A DNA stretch of 64,000 bases from Fragilariopsis cylindrus CCMP1102 (lineage: Eukaryota > Bacillariophyta > Bacillariophyceae > Bacillariales > Bacillariaceae): assembly GCA_900095095.1 (NCBI GenBank), contig FMBT01000328.1, positions 124,001 through 188,000 of the forward strand, in the 5' to 3' direction. Numbering within the stretch: position 1 is the stretch's first letter; every line of letters begins with the position of its first letter. This document shows positions 1 through 11,860 of the stretch, one piece after another. The position numbers and the translations under genes are program-made. Under the pieces are notes generated by a model, which saw only the letters and a program-made list of their open reading frames with translations, searched no databases and had not been told where the DNA came from.

Positions 1-1
1 C

Positions 2-268
2 AGCAAACCCAAAGGTGTCGATAAATCTCAGAAGTACGCAGGAAATGTAAAGAGATATATGAACGAACTGAAAGGGAATATGCCAGGAAAGAAAAATAAA
101 GATGGTAGTAAGACATTAAAAAGAAAGGGTAGAGATGGTGCTGACGGAATGAAAGGCGTTGGCGGAAGTGGAAGCTTAAAGATTGCTTCTAAATTACTAT
201 CAAAATCGAAGGAAAGACGCCCACAAGGGTCTGACAAACAGAAAGGAAAGAAGGGGAAAAAACGATAA
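2..268 (+). CDS. 3' end of a lysine/glycine-rich basic protein (5' truncated)
   Basis: The frame is open from base 2 to the stop at 268, so only the last 88 residues are in the window. The tail is very basic, with Lys, Gly, Ser and Arg dominating, and ends in a GKKGKKR cluster. No domain is recognisable. Similar Lys/Gly-rich tracts occur in the giant gene near 58 kb and in diatom secreted or silica-associated proteins, but the rest of this protein is off the window and no function can be given. The internal ATG at 59 is only the first Met in the fragment, not a supported start. Confidence 0.5.
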   Translation, partial: SKPKGVDKSQKYAGNVKRYMNELKGNMPGKKNKDGSKTLKRKGRDGADGMKGVGGSGSLKIASKLLSKSKERRPQGSDKQKGKKGKKR

Positions 269-757
269 ATTGCATGTACTATATTTCTTTCTTTCAAAAT
301 CGAATTTACTTATTTATTTTATGAATTACAAAATATTATTGATTAACAACAACACAGCACCACTGTCACTTGTATGTGCAATAATTTGTTTACTGATTGC
401 CTTTTCCATCGTTCTTCACCACTTTTGGAGAAGAAATAGGAATTTCTTTCTATACTTTTATCTTATGAATTATTAAATTTATACTTTCCATCGTTCTTTA
501 CCACCTTTGGAGATGAAGCGAGGACTTGTTTCTTTACTTTTTTACCTTATGAATTGTTAAATCTGTACTTTTCCAACGTTCTTTGTTCACCACTTTTGGA
601 GAAGAAGCGAAGATTTCTTTCTTTACTTTTTATCTTATGAATTATTAAATTTATACTTTTCCGGTACAATAATTTTGTTAGCGTCAATTACAACTTCACT
701 TTTCTGGGGATTTGTTTAACCACGATCCAATCCCTTCAGAATATGTAACCATCCTCA
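269..757. other. intergenic region between the partial gene and the first M14 gene
   Basis: No credible gene. It holds the 3' flanks of two convergent genes and a three-copy tandem repeat (separate entry). Confidence 0.6.
402..656. repeat. three-copy tandem repeat, period about 84-88 bp
   Basis: Units at 402-484, 485-568 and 569-656 each start with TTTCCA(T/A)CGTTCTT, carry CCAC(T/C)TTTGGAGA(A/T)GAA in the middle, and end with CTTATGAATT(A/G)TTAAAT. A fourth copy begins after 656 and breaks off after TTTTCC. Small indels account for the unit lengths of 83, 84 and 88 bp. It lies in the 3' flank of the next gene. Confidence 0.9.
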
Positions 758-3234
758 TTATGCCCATCGGACTGACTCTTGACTTCTAGCCAAATGCAAA
801 TCAACATCGTCCAAACTACCATTGTCATCCACATCCATATCCATATCCGATGATTTTATTTCTTGGACATTATAAGTAGTAATAGGCAGTCCACTATTAT
901 CGGTCGGCGTAGTCTTGAACATACCATCGCCATCGCCATCGATTGCTACTTGTCTACTCTTGCGTCGACGACGTGTCCGTCTGGCCAAGATGAAAAAAGT
1001 AATACAGCTGATGGCAACCAAGAAAAATCCAATTGAGACACCCAAACTAACCCAAACTACATTTTTTGACGAGTCTCCGTTATCGTTGTCAGAATTAAAG
1101 ATGCTAATGGGACGGCTAACAGGTTTTGCATATCCATTATCTGGATCGAATCTTTTATACATTTCGATGCCACCGACAAGCTTATCGATATCCTCAACAA
1201 CGACTGTCACAGGAATGGAAAACCAGCGCATACGACCTTCCACTTCCTTTCCATCTTTTGTTGTGTATTTATAATTTGGATTAGTCCGCATGTTGGCTAA
1301 GTGACTTTGTGGAGGAACCGATGGCTAAAATTTGATATCGACAGAGAATGATTTGATGTTAGGAGGAAAGAAAAAAAGAGTATGCAAGACGAAGTTTCTG
1401 CCATATTTATTTATCATGTAAGTCTCTCTTACCTGATGATATTCCACCGGGGATTCCTTCCAGTTCTGATCGACAGTAGCACCAGCAACCAAGATAAGTC
1501 TATCGCCTACTTCATAGTCCCGTAGGTCTATTTCAGTCCGGAAAACAGGTCCCAATAGACTGGCGGATCTGGTGCCATAATTGTCATCATTACTATTCTT
1601 TATAATATTCCTGTGGCCACCCATAGAGTTAGTGTCTATGAGAGTTACTGAATTGTGCCTAGAATTCAAGATACTGAATGGCTTTGTAACTGAGTCCATA
1701 GGAGATGGATTTGGACCAGTTTTCGAGAAAAATCCTTTACCATTTGTTCTATGGGTAGGATATTTTTTGAAAGACTCTTCAATTTTTCCAAAACTGTCGT
1801 AGAGATTATCTTCAGAACAAGCTGACGAATCGTCGGGGATATCTTCTTCCCTGACACCCATAGATCAGTATCTCCTATGTTCAAACCACCTCCAACAGTC
1901 CATTCAACAATGACGGTTTTAAGCGAATGGGGAACGGCCACTATTCGACTTTTATCACAAATATTTTCAGGGTTTCGTGTTAAAGGTACTATATCCTCAG
2001 AAATAGAAACACTATTTATGCCAAATATTGATACATATGGTTCGACGAGATCTGCCGATACAAGTGCAAGTCGCATGTTTCGTGCAATATCAAGGTTATC
2101 CACATCATCCTTTGCGTGAAAAACATCTCGCATACTTCCAAGATCTTCCATCGTGACATCACTCGATACCGTCAATGAGACTGCTCGATTAGATTTTGCA
2201 GTATACTTTGTCTTACTAGAGTCGTACCCTCCAAAGCTTTCTGGATTACACTGCTTAGTGCGAGGATTTTCCCATGATGCAGCATAAGCCCAGTCCTGGA
2301 AGGCCATTTTGGGATCTGTGTTTTGAAAATACAAATCCAAAATTTTGCTGTTGCTAGGGGCAAATGGGTATACTTCCTCACCACCAACGGTTCTACTAAG
2401 GGATTCTGCGATGTCATGTAAAGTCACATGGTCTGGAGCCGAATATAGTTGAGAACCCCAGCTATAACTGATTTTATTTTCTTCTCCCTCCGTAAACGAA
2501 AGAGCAATCTGGAAAACATGGTCACGAAAGATCTCATTCATAGTTCTAGCAGTAATTGTTCTCATACAAGATTGTGATTCGTCGTTATTGTATGGGAAGT
2601 CCTCCAGTGGATCAACGGTCCCTTCTAAATGCGTCTGCCGATACTGTCCAAGAGCATTAGGATTCGGTACAACGACAATCTTTCGTGTTACAACCAACCG
2701 AGCAAGCCATTGACGATAAGCATCATCAATTCCTTGTGATCTGAGCTCTGATCGACATGATTGAGCTTCAATTATTTCTTGCTGCCAATTCTTTGCTTCC
2801 AGATTAGGTTTCGCCTCACACGCCGCCGCATTCAGCAATATAGATGCTGCTTCCATCACTACAGAAGGACCGAACTGCTGATCTCCGTGCATACTTCCCG
2901 TCCATAGAATCTCGGGTAGGGAGGCAGCAGAATTGGAACCTATTGGGTGGGCGACATAATCCTGGATCGTAAAGAAATGATTCAAACAACCAGAATGATG
3001 CACATCGTATGGGCAGTCTTCACTCGTTCCAGCTTGGTCCAATCCATATTCCTGTTGAGATGTTGAGACTTTTACAAGATTAGGGTATTGTTTTTTCCAA
3101 GCAGATAACGTCTCAACAATTTCGTTCGGTTCCCATAGATGAAAAGAATCTATTGCAGAAGTTGATGATGCAACGAAGTAGACAAGTGAAAGAAAGGAAG
3201 GTATAATAATACGTCTAGCCATGATGATGTACAT
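758..3234 (-). CDS. M14 carboxypeptidase-like membrane protein, catalytically degenerate
   Basis: Exon 1 is 3234-1433 and exon 2 is 1324-758, joined by a 108-bp GT-AG intron (1325-1432). An N-terminal signal peptide (MARRIIIPSFLSLVYF) leads into an M14 zinc-carboxypeptidase fold. A C-terminal beta domain, one membrane span (VSLGVSIGFFLVAISCITFF), an Arg-rich stop-transfer and an acidic tail follow, giving a type I membrane layout of about 789 aa. Against its neighbour at 6681-9581 the catalytic residues are gone: HGDE is HGDQ, the second zinc His (SFHxG) is Thr in SFTEG, and the general-base Glu of VETS is Ser in VSSD. It is therefore probably a pseudoenzyme. One base seems missing near 1850, between DTDLW and GVREED; the frame resumes with full similarity to the paralogue. 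MYIIMARR or the second Met could be the start. Confidence 0.85.
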
Positions 3235-3592
3235 GTGCTTTATCTTCTAGTTGGCTTGTAATGAACGAAGAATTGTAATCGACTACGAGAATTTGTTTAT
3301 TTATATTCTATTATTTGTTGGCATCATACTTGTGAGCGAGGATAATTGTGTTTTGATCATAAGCAATTAGCGATCAAGCGATACAGTCGTACATGCAAGA
3401 GGTTAATTTGGGGAGGTGGAGTGCTTGGTTAATTAAAAAGGAGGGAGGTGTTTAAAACCCTAACCTTAATAATCCGAGACTAACACTCGTGACCGAAACA
3501 ACAGGATTGTTCGATGACGATCGAGTTTTTCTCATAAAAAGATACGATCAATCAACAACAACAACAACAACAATAACAACTTCACTGCTTCG
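3235..3592. promoter_or_regulatory. divergent intergenic promoter region
   Basis: These 358 bp separate the starts of the minus-strand M14-like gene and the plus-strand kinase/PP2C gene, so they should carry both promoters. A CAACAA run (about 3553-3572) lies just before the plus-strand ATG. No clear TATA box or operator was identified. Confidence 0.5.
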
Positions 3593-6381
3593 ATGCTAGT
3601 AACTAGATGGATAAATGACATCTGTAACAGACCAAGGGATTCAATGATGGTGGCGATATTTGCTTTGGGTTGGCTGTTGCTCACGCAATTCCCTACTGCT
3701 GAATCTTTTATATTGCCGAAAACAACATATCCGCCGCCTCCGACTGATACTATTTCTCACCTACAAAGAAGACGACAAACACTGCGAATTCGTACTGAGC
3801 TCTTTGCGGTAGAACAAAAGGACCATATATCAACAGAAAACGTATCAAACAAAGAAGCAAAAGAAAGTTTCGTAGCAGCAAAAGATGACCTTTCTATAGG
3901 GAAGAACATTGGATCTGGATCTTATGGTACGGTCCATTTACTTCAGTCTACAACAAAACAATCTACAAGTAATTTTGTCGGCAAACGTCCATGGCGATAC
4001 GAAGAATTATTGCTTAGAAAGCGGGAGAAGGCGCCGGCGGAGGAGGAAAACGTCGACGTTGTAGCAATGAAAGAACGTGCGGAACGTTGTATGTACTACT
4101 GGAGGGTTGAACAGCACTGCTTTACAAAGTTAGAACCCCATCCACAATTGCCACTCTTTCTGGGAACATCAACTACTAAAAAGATAAGGAAAATGATGGT
4201 AACGAATGGATGATGTTTGGATTTGTGGGAGAAATCCAACAAGAACCATCCGGAGATGATACAATGATAGAAACTCCAGTTCCTGCACCTACTATGCAAG
4301 ATCTGATGAAATTGGACATCAAAGAATCAACCCTCGCTAAGCACGAATTACGAAATATCGCTAAAGCATTAGGTACAGCATCATACGAGGAGACCTTAGA
4401 CACGATCTTACCATCTTTATTGGTCGTTTTACAACATGTCCATAAGAATAAAATTGTCCACAGAGACATTAAGCCTGCAAATCTATTGGTACATGATAAT
4501 AACCTATTATTAATGGATTTTGGTAGTGCCGCAGATCTAGAACCATCCTCGTCGTCATTGACACGTGGTAGTGGATTAATGAGTTCCCTCTTATCCTCAA
4601 AAAAACAGCGTGTGGGTCTCGAAAGTGGGAATCGCGTCGCTGTATCACCCGTTTATACGGCACCGGAAATTTTCATCGATATAAATGATGCACCGACTTC
4701 ATTCGATATCTTTTCGTCTGGACTTATTTTCTGTCAGCTTTTATTTGGTTATCTAGAGGACCGAGTCGATGCGGGATTTCGACAGCAACTCGTAGATGAT
4801 GCCGATTGCGATCTGAATTTATGGCTAAACAACTTATTATCATCGAAGTTACGTCCTGCAGGACTCGGCCAAGCCCTTGATTATTTAGTAGAACGACCTG
4901 GACTTTGGGATTTGTTAGCAGAGATGCTCTCAAAGGAACCAAGGAAGCGTCCGAGTGCCCGAAAGGCATTGCAGCGATGGCAGGATATACAATCTTATCG
5001 GGATGGAGAAAATGACGAGAATGAGAACATCAACGCTAACAATGACCATTCTTATTTCTCTCTTGTGGTCGAGGCATTAGAAACATGCGAAATTCCTTCC
5101 ATCAGTCGCCCGCTGCATTTTGTTGCGACTTTTTCGAGAGCGAGGTCACTTGGACTAGTTTTATCAGAAAAAGACGAAGAAGCAGATGATAGCGATAGCG
5201 ATAACGATAACGATAACGAAGAAAATCAGTTTCTATGGAAGGCAGCTACCAAAGATTCCTTCCCAGGAGAAGTGTTTGTCAAGGATATCGTGACTGACGG
5301 TCAGGCAGATGAGCTTGGTATCTTTGAGATAGGCGACCGATTATCTGGTATTGGAGAGCTTCCCTTCATTGATGGAGGATTCGAAAAGGCAGTTGGAATG
5401 TTACAGGATCAACCGAAGGCAACCAAGAATGTTCGACTACATTTCGATCGGACATCAGTCCGCTTCAATGAGGCTATAGACATGAAACCCCCTCAAGCTA
5501 GTATCCAAATAGCCGACCGTGGAGCCTGGTCTTCGAAGGGTCGGAGGAAAGCACAAGAGGATACCTTCATCTTACACGAGATTCATGATGCAACTGATCG
5601 ATCTGTATTGGTGGGTGGGGTTATGGATGGCCATGGTGGAACGAGTGCATCCCAAGTTGTATCAGAAGTCCTTCCAAGTTTGCTTTCTAATCAGCTTGTG
5701 ATTAAAGATAGATCGCGATCGGTCTGTGATGCGCTAGAAGACTCTTGGATTTATATCTGCAAAACTTACCAGCAAAATTGCCTGGACGATGGAGAATGCA
5801 TTGCGGACTATGATGCTATGGAAGGGATTCTCCAAGCCGACACGGGCAGCAAAGATCTGAAGGCCGGAACGACTTGCTCTCTGATGGCTTTAGACGAAAC
5901 CTCAAGTGAGTTGACTTTGTTAAACTGTGGAGATTCGCGGAGTCTTGTTGTTAGAGAGGACGGTAAGGTGAAGTTTGCTACACTAGATCATACGCCACAA
6001 TCTGAAGAAGAGCGATTATTACAGGGTATACAACAAGGCCTTGACTACTCGTTACCGAAATGTCGATTATCTCGCTGGTCACTCAAAGTAGGTGATTATG
6101 AATACGCAGTGGGCAGATCACTCGAGGGCGTCTTTGCGACTTCCAAGGGGATTGTTAGTGATCCAGACTTATCAACTTTGACAGTCCAAGCTGGTGAACT
6201 TTTGGTGAGCGCCACGGATGGCTTATGGAATGTCATGGATTCCAACGAGGTTGCAATGCATCTATACAAGATGCGAACAAAAAATGGAATGTCAGCCCAT
6301 GATGCTGCTAGTACACTTTGTTCAATGGCTATACGGAAAGGATCCTCAGACAATGTCAGTGCCGTTGTAGTATATTTGTAG
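3593..6381 (+). CDS. plastid-type protein kinase - PDZ-like - PP2C phosphatase fusion
   Basis: One gene of about 929 aa. The N terminus has a hydrophobic signal ending in a Phe-containing site (PTAESFILP), like diatom plastid presequences. A kinase domain follows: Gly loop IGSGSYGTV (about residue 105), VVAMK lysine, HRDIKPANLL (about 289), DFGSA, and YTAPEIF. A PDZ-like segment (about 555-622, with VFVKDIVTDGQADELG and IGDRLSGIG) precedes a full PP2C domain (about 639-929) with QEDTF, DGHGG, GDSR, SATDGLW and SSDN metal and core motifs. Kinase and phosphatase thus sit in one chain. The frame breaks in the run of five A's at 4178-4182; one missing base restores it and joins two halves of one kinase domain. 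It lies between the two M14 genes on the opposite strand. Substrate unknown. Confidence 0.85.
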
Positions 6382-6680
6382 GGCTAAACTCCTTACGTGT
6401 AGCGAACATTGTAGTAAAAATATAAAGATGACTATACTAAAAATATTGGTCTAGTAGCACATGAGTACAATTTTTGATGTAATCCGTGGCTAAACTAGGA
6501 TCTAATATTTATTCATATCTGACATTTCAAGCATTATTGCATATATACGATTGGATCAAATTAATCTACACGATGAAAATCTGATCCTACGGTTCTATAT
6601 TGGAACACATTTAGAAAAATCAAGATATATTAAGTAAATAGAGGTACAATTGACAAAAAGAAATACAGAAAATAGTTTGA

Positions 6681-9581
6681 CTAATTGATACTGGGAATTT
6701 CTATGCCATCGTAACTTTCATCGTCACCATATTCGTCATTAGTTCGGTCAGAGTACGGTTCAGGATCAAAAGAAAGATCGTCCAGGCTGGCATCGTAGCT
6801 ATCTCCTTGTTTGAGTTTAATTCCAGAATGACGGCAACAAAAGCACCTTATACAACAAATTGAAAATGCCACAAATAGTAAAATTCCAACTAGATACTGC
6901 CACAAGGCTACCGGAAACCACAATTGATCTTTTTGTGCAACCTTCGAAGGTTTGACTCCACCATCTTTTTGCGCAGGCTGTGATGGTTTGACTCCACCCT
7001 TGTTGATACTACTTTCACTAAATCTTGGATACAACTCAATGGTATTTACAGAATGTTCGTTCCGTGTCCCAACATTATCGTCAAAGTCGCCGATTACAAC
7101 AGTAACTGGAACCGAGAACCAGTCTATTCTGCCTCGAATGTGTTTACCGTTACTCTCGTGGTGATAATTTGGATCGGTACGGGCGTTGACAATGTGACTT
7201 TGAGGAGGCACATTAGGAAGTATGTTGGGCGGTTGGTTCTTCCAAGATTGGTCAACCCTTGCGGATGCCATCACCATAATCTTATCTCCTTCCTTCATGT
7301 TTCCTAGGGGAATGCTCGTGCGGAAAATGGGTCCATTGGTCATTTTAATACCAGTTACGCTTTCTTCCGGACGTGGATAAGAACCTTGTACCGAGAAGAA
7401 ACCAGTTCCGTTCGTTGCTCCTCCTACTCTTTGCAATTTGTCGGTACTCGAGGGTTGCATCCAACATCCTACCTCTCCGGCCACATCGTCCCACTTCGCA
7501 TACCAAAGCTCTGTAGAATCAATCGTCATTGCACCTCCTACCGACCATTCAATATCTACCATTTTTGCATTTTTGGCGACCATAACCGCTTTGGTGTCCA
7601 AACAGCTATTCGATTTCCTTTCTGTCATTGAAACTATATCATCAGTCAATGCCAGCTTGTTGACACCCACGACAGTCACGTAGGGCTCAACCATGTCAGC
7701 TGCTAATAATGCTAAACGAATATTACGAGAAACGTGTCCATTGCCTTTAGTATCACGACTCAAAATGTCCGCGGAGTTACCAAGATCGCTCTTTGGTTCC
7801 TTACTATTACTAGTTTCTACTAGTACGTTGAAGACTCGTAAGGTGGAATTATTGTATATAGTCTTTTCTTTGGGATAACCTCCAAACTGCGTGGGTGTGC
7901 AGGGAGTAACTTTATCTGGAGTCCATGAGCCAGCGTAAGCCCCTGTGTATTCAATTTAAGAAAATTATTATAGGAGTACGATACACCCAATTTTGGAATG
8001 AAATGAAATGAAATGAAATGAAATGAAATGAAATGAAATGAAATGAAATAAAATGAAATAAAATACAAGATAAATCAAATGAGACAAAAATTGCTACTGC
8101 AAATTTGCTTATTGAATAGACTGGCAGTGAAAGTTTTAGAAAAATGACAGAGAGACAATCAGTTACAGATAGTATTGTGTATGCAACTTACAATCTTCCA
8201 TACCACCTCTAACGAAGTATACTTCGTCATTCATGGTCCCGTATTCGTATGGTTTACTATTACTCCAACCAGCTCCATAACGGCTGTACGCACCACCGAT
8301 AGCTGCCTGTGCTTCATCGTCAGGAGAAAGATGATCTAACCATGAGGGGGAACCCCATTCGTACGCAACAACTTCCATACCAGCATGGAATGTTAGTGCT
8401 AACTGGAACATATGTTCTCTGTAGATTTCGTTCGCAGTTCGTCCAGCGATCGTTTGCATACATTTACTAGAATCGGTTAAATCATATGGAAAATCTCGAT
8501 TAGGATCAATCGTACCTTCCGTACGTTTATTCCGATAATATCCGAGAGCTGCAAAGAAGAAGAAAAAAAAAGCAGGGGTGATTAAGTACAAGCAAAAATT
8601 GAGTCTTCGTAACGTCTTAGATAAGTTATGTATACAACTCTCCCAGATCTAGATATCAGATTACATAGTAATAACATTGGTTACGCATGAAATTATTTGG
8701 GATGGGAAGTTCTTGTGACTAACAAAAAGAAGAATATAAAAAAGAAAGGGTCAAATCTTACCGTTCGTGGTAGGAGCGACAACGATACGTCGGGTAGTAA
8801 CCAACCTCGCTAACCATTTACGATGAACGTCGTCGATTCCTTTGTTTTTAAGTGTTTGTCGACATTTTTTTGCTTCCTTTAATTCCAAATCTAAAGAAGA
8901 TGCCGATAATGATAATGATGATCGACGTGGTAATCCTTCACAATGTGCCGACTCCAATAATAATGATGTTGCCTCCATAACACTTGTCGGTCCGACACGT
9001 TCATCACCATGAAGGCAACCACTCAAAAAAACTTCAGGTAGGTAGGAAGAAGTAATACTATCTATTGGATGTGCAGTATAATCTTGTAGTGTAAAGAAAT
9101 AATTAGGACAACCATCAGATTCTGTATAGAATGGACAATCTTCTTTATTTCCTGCTGCTGGTAACCCATATGCTTCCTGAGCAGTTGTAACTTGAATCAA
9201 ATGTGGATACTTCTTCTGCCATTCATCTAATATTTCAGAAATCTTTGATGACTTCCAGAGTTCGTATTCTATCACGTTGTTATTGTCTTGTTGTTCTTCT
9301 TCCGCTAGATTACGTGGTTGTTGTTGTTGTTGCTGCTGTTGTTTGTCAATTATTTCTGGTTCATTATTATTATTAATATTATTATTATTACTATGCGATT
9401 GTTGATTGTTTCGTAACTGATGATTCATGATAGGATCAGTTGATTCGGTCACAGTGGAAGAAGAAGATCCACCAACATCGTCGATAAGTAGCAATGAAAA
9501 TAATAATAATAGTAGTACATATCCGGCGGGGAAAACAGTCCTTCGCAAAAGATAATCGAGACGGTAGCAATCCTTTAACAT
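6681..9581 (-). CDS. M14 zinc carboxypeptidase-like type I membrane protein, active-site residues intact
   Basis: Three exons: 9581-8762, 8548-8192 and 7942-6681, giving 812 aa; introns are 213 and 249 bp with GTAAG donors. An N-terminal hydrophobic signal is followed by a low-complexity Asn/Gln stretch with a Q8 run. The M14 fold keeps its zinc ligands (HGDE, about residue 189; His in TFHAG), the GGMED|WAYAGSW segment that spans intron 2, and the catalytic Glu in LVETS. A C-terminal beta domain, one membrane span (LVGILLFVAFSICCIRCFCC) and a short acidic tail complete a surface-exposed peptidase. It removes C-terminal residues in the well-studied members; the substrate here is unknown. It is the active paralogue of the gene at 758-3234, about 3.4 kb away on the same strand. 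No frame breaks. Confidence 0.88.
7996..8064. repeat. (AAATG)n microsatellite inside intron 2 of the M14 gene
   Basis: About a dozen AAATG units, decaying to AAATA at the right end. It lies wholly inside the 249-bp intron 7943-8191 and probably varies in length between strains. Confidence 0.95.
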
Positions 9582-10125
9582 TATTACAGCAGCGGATAGT
9601 AATAAACTCTAGCTAGCTAGATATGAGCAACTCAAGTCACAGTACACAATTTGTTAACGTGGTAGTATCTTGCATACCAATACCGTAGTACAGATTTTTA
9701 TATGTTGTGAATTTTGTTGTTGTAAAATAAAACAGAGTATGAAATAATGCCTCCAGTATAAATCTCAAATTGAAAATCCAAGGAAGAGCGAAACAGCAGG
9801 CCGGCCCTTCTAGGATTTTACATGATTTAGTTCTTTAAAAGTGTAGACTGATTTGAAGATGGCCTAAGAAATCCTAAAGTAAAGGATAGCTATTTGCTAG
9901 TTAATCACAGGACCCTTCAGCAGCGCAAGAATATCTAAACAGAATGCTTTTACACGCGGCGATATGAAAATTGAACATCAACGACACAAATCAACGAAGA
10001 ATCATCAGCAACACATCACAAATCTAACGTTCTTTTTTAACCTTGAAGGAAACTTTTAAACTTGTACTCGGACGAGCATCATAATAAAACATATACCATC
10101 ATACAAAACAAAACAAAAATCAATC
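9582..10125. promoter_or_regulatory. divergent promoter region
   Basis: It lies between the start of the minus-strand M14 gene and the start of the plus-strand plastid TPR protein. Several A-rich AAAACA stretches lie just before the plus-strand ATG. No gene and no confident motif. Confidence 0.45.
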
Positions 10126-11328
10126 ATGATGATTGGTTACAATTGCTCGTTCTTCGTTCTATTGATATTATTATCACTGACTTTCTTTGATATTATAATA
10201 ACTGAAATTGTCGCTTTCGTTCCATCGACGTCGTTATCGTCGTCGCCAGCGTCGTTATCGTTATCGTTATCAGCAAGAAGAAGACCAAAATCAAAAATAA
10301 CAACGAGATCATGCTGTTTTATTATACCTGTTCACAATCGAATAACAGCCACAGCAAGTACGAAGACGACAACGATATTGTACGGTGTCACTGGTGGTGA
10401 AGATGCAACAAACAAGAATAGTAATAATAATGATGACGATGACGACGACGACAGCACCGGAGACGGAAATCGTCAGTCGTCGCTTGAGAATGTTGAAAAC
10501 ACTCGTCAACGACTTGAGAACTTACTAAATATTGAAACCGATAATGATATCATCGAATCTAATGATGATGGTAAAAGTACGACGATGACGTTTTCGTTTT
10601 CAGAACTACTTTCTGCTTATAGTAATGATGGTATTGATTTTTCATTATCTGCCTTACCAAAACCACCACCTCTTTCTACCATTGAACGTGATCGTAGAAA
10701 TGTTGAAATCAAATTATTAAAATCATTAGATGTTGGTGATGACGGATTAGCATTTTTATGGGACCATTGGTATTCTGAACGTGGTATAAAAGCAAAATCA
10801 CTTTTAAAAGAAACTGATAATATGTTTACTGATCCAACATCATGGGTACAATGTGAACAAAATTTAATTCAATTAATTGATGAATATGGGATATATTTTG
10901 TTGAACCTGTAAATCGTCTTGCAACCCTTTACTACTTACAAGGGAAACTACCTGTATCATACAAATTATGTCAATTAATATTATCTATTAAACCATATCA
11001 TATAGGTGCCTTATCAGGTATCGTTCAAGTATGCGTAAATTTACAAGATCCGATTGAAGCCATTGAATGGGCAAAAAAGAGATTGCCGAGTTTGGGAGCG
11101 GTAGACCAACAACAACAAGAACTCGAAAGTCCTAGACGTATCGAATGGGTTGAATGGGCAGTTGTTACTGCAAAAGAGCAACTAGATGAAGCAGAACAAA
11201 GGACTCAAGATTTCTTTGAAAAACCGGATACCAATTACGACAATCGCAATAACAGCAACAACAACGACGGCAGCAATAACAACGATAATAGTACCAACAA
11301 TAATGAGACGTTGGATGCCTGGCAATAA
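10126..11328 (+). CDS. plastid-targeted TPR-like protein
   Basis: A single uninterrupted 400-aa ORF. The N terminus is a signal peptide ending in EIVAFVPS, matching the diatom plastid motif in which cleavage precedes Phe, followed by a Ser/Arg-rich transit-like stretch. After an Asn/Asp linker comes a conserved helical region (about 190-330) with FLWDHWYSERG, VEPVNRLATLYYLQGK and IKPYHIGALSGIV, typical of TPR-like proteins shared by algae and plant chloroplasts. The C-terminal tail is Asn-rich. No enzyme motif; a scaffolding role in the plastid is an inference from targeting and fold. Confidence 0.75.
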   Translation: MMIGYNCSFFVLLILLSLTFFDIIITEIVAFVPSTSLSSSPASLSLSLSARRRPKSKITTRSCCFIIPVHNRITATASTKTTTILYGVTGGEDATNKNSNNNDDDDDDDSTGDGNRQSSLENVENTRQRLENLLNIETDNDIIESNDDGKSTTMTFSFSELLSAYSNDGIDFSLSALPKPPPLSTIERDRRNVEIKLLKSLDVGDDGLAFLWDHWYSERGIKAKSLLKETDNMFTDPTSWVQCEQNLIQLIDEYGIYFVEPVNRLATLYYLQGKLPVSYKLCQLILSIKPYHIGALSGIVQVCVNLQDPIEAIEWAKKRLPSLGAVDQQQQELESPRRIEWVEWAVVTAKEQLDEAEQRTQDFFEKPDTNYDNRNNSNNNDGSNNNDNSTNNNETLDAWQ

Positions 11329-11829
11329 TCGTTACAGTTTTTTCTTCTTCTTCTTTGCAAGAATTTAATTTGTATCTGCTGTAACAGTATAATTAATCAA
11401 TAACGAACATGCTTTATTGATTATAACATGTATTATTCTATAATAGTTCTAAAAGTTAGATGTTATACACACTATCTTTCTTTAGTTATTTCACACTCAC
11501 CATTTTTTCTTGGAAGGGTTATTTTTTATCAGAAATAAAAAATCATTTCTGTCTCCTCTCCCTTGACTAAAGTAACACCCAAAGCTTGTCTCTCTATCAC
11601 TCACTCAAACTGGCCCAAGTTCTCTTAGAGCAGAAGCCAATATAACACTGCCAGTATGTTAAGATGTCTGGGAGATAAAATACACAGATTATAATATTAT
11701 ATACATAATGTATTACATTTTACATACAGAACACATTATCTCACATCACATACAATGAAAAACGTCATAGACAAATTGTGTCAGCAAATCTTAAATAGAC
11801 GCATACATCTTTATCTGTATACATACATA

Positions 11830-11860
<31 letters not shown>

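Noticed and set aside
758-3234. Calling the first M14 gene a pseudogene because of its frame break
   Set aside because: The break has the same sign as 26 others in the window. The loss of catalytic residues is separate and does not by itself show decay.
4178-4186. Programmed -1 frameshift in the kinase gene at T-AAA-AAG
   Set aside because: The heptamer does not fit the X-XXY-YYZ rule, and the same kind of break occurs in nine other genes, so a missing base is simpler.
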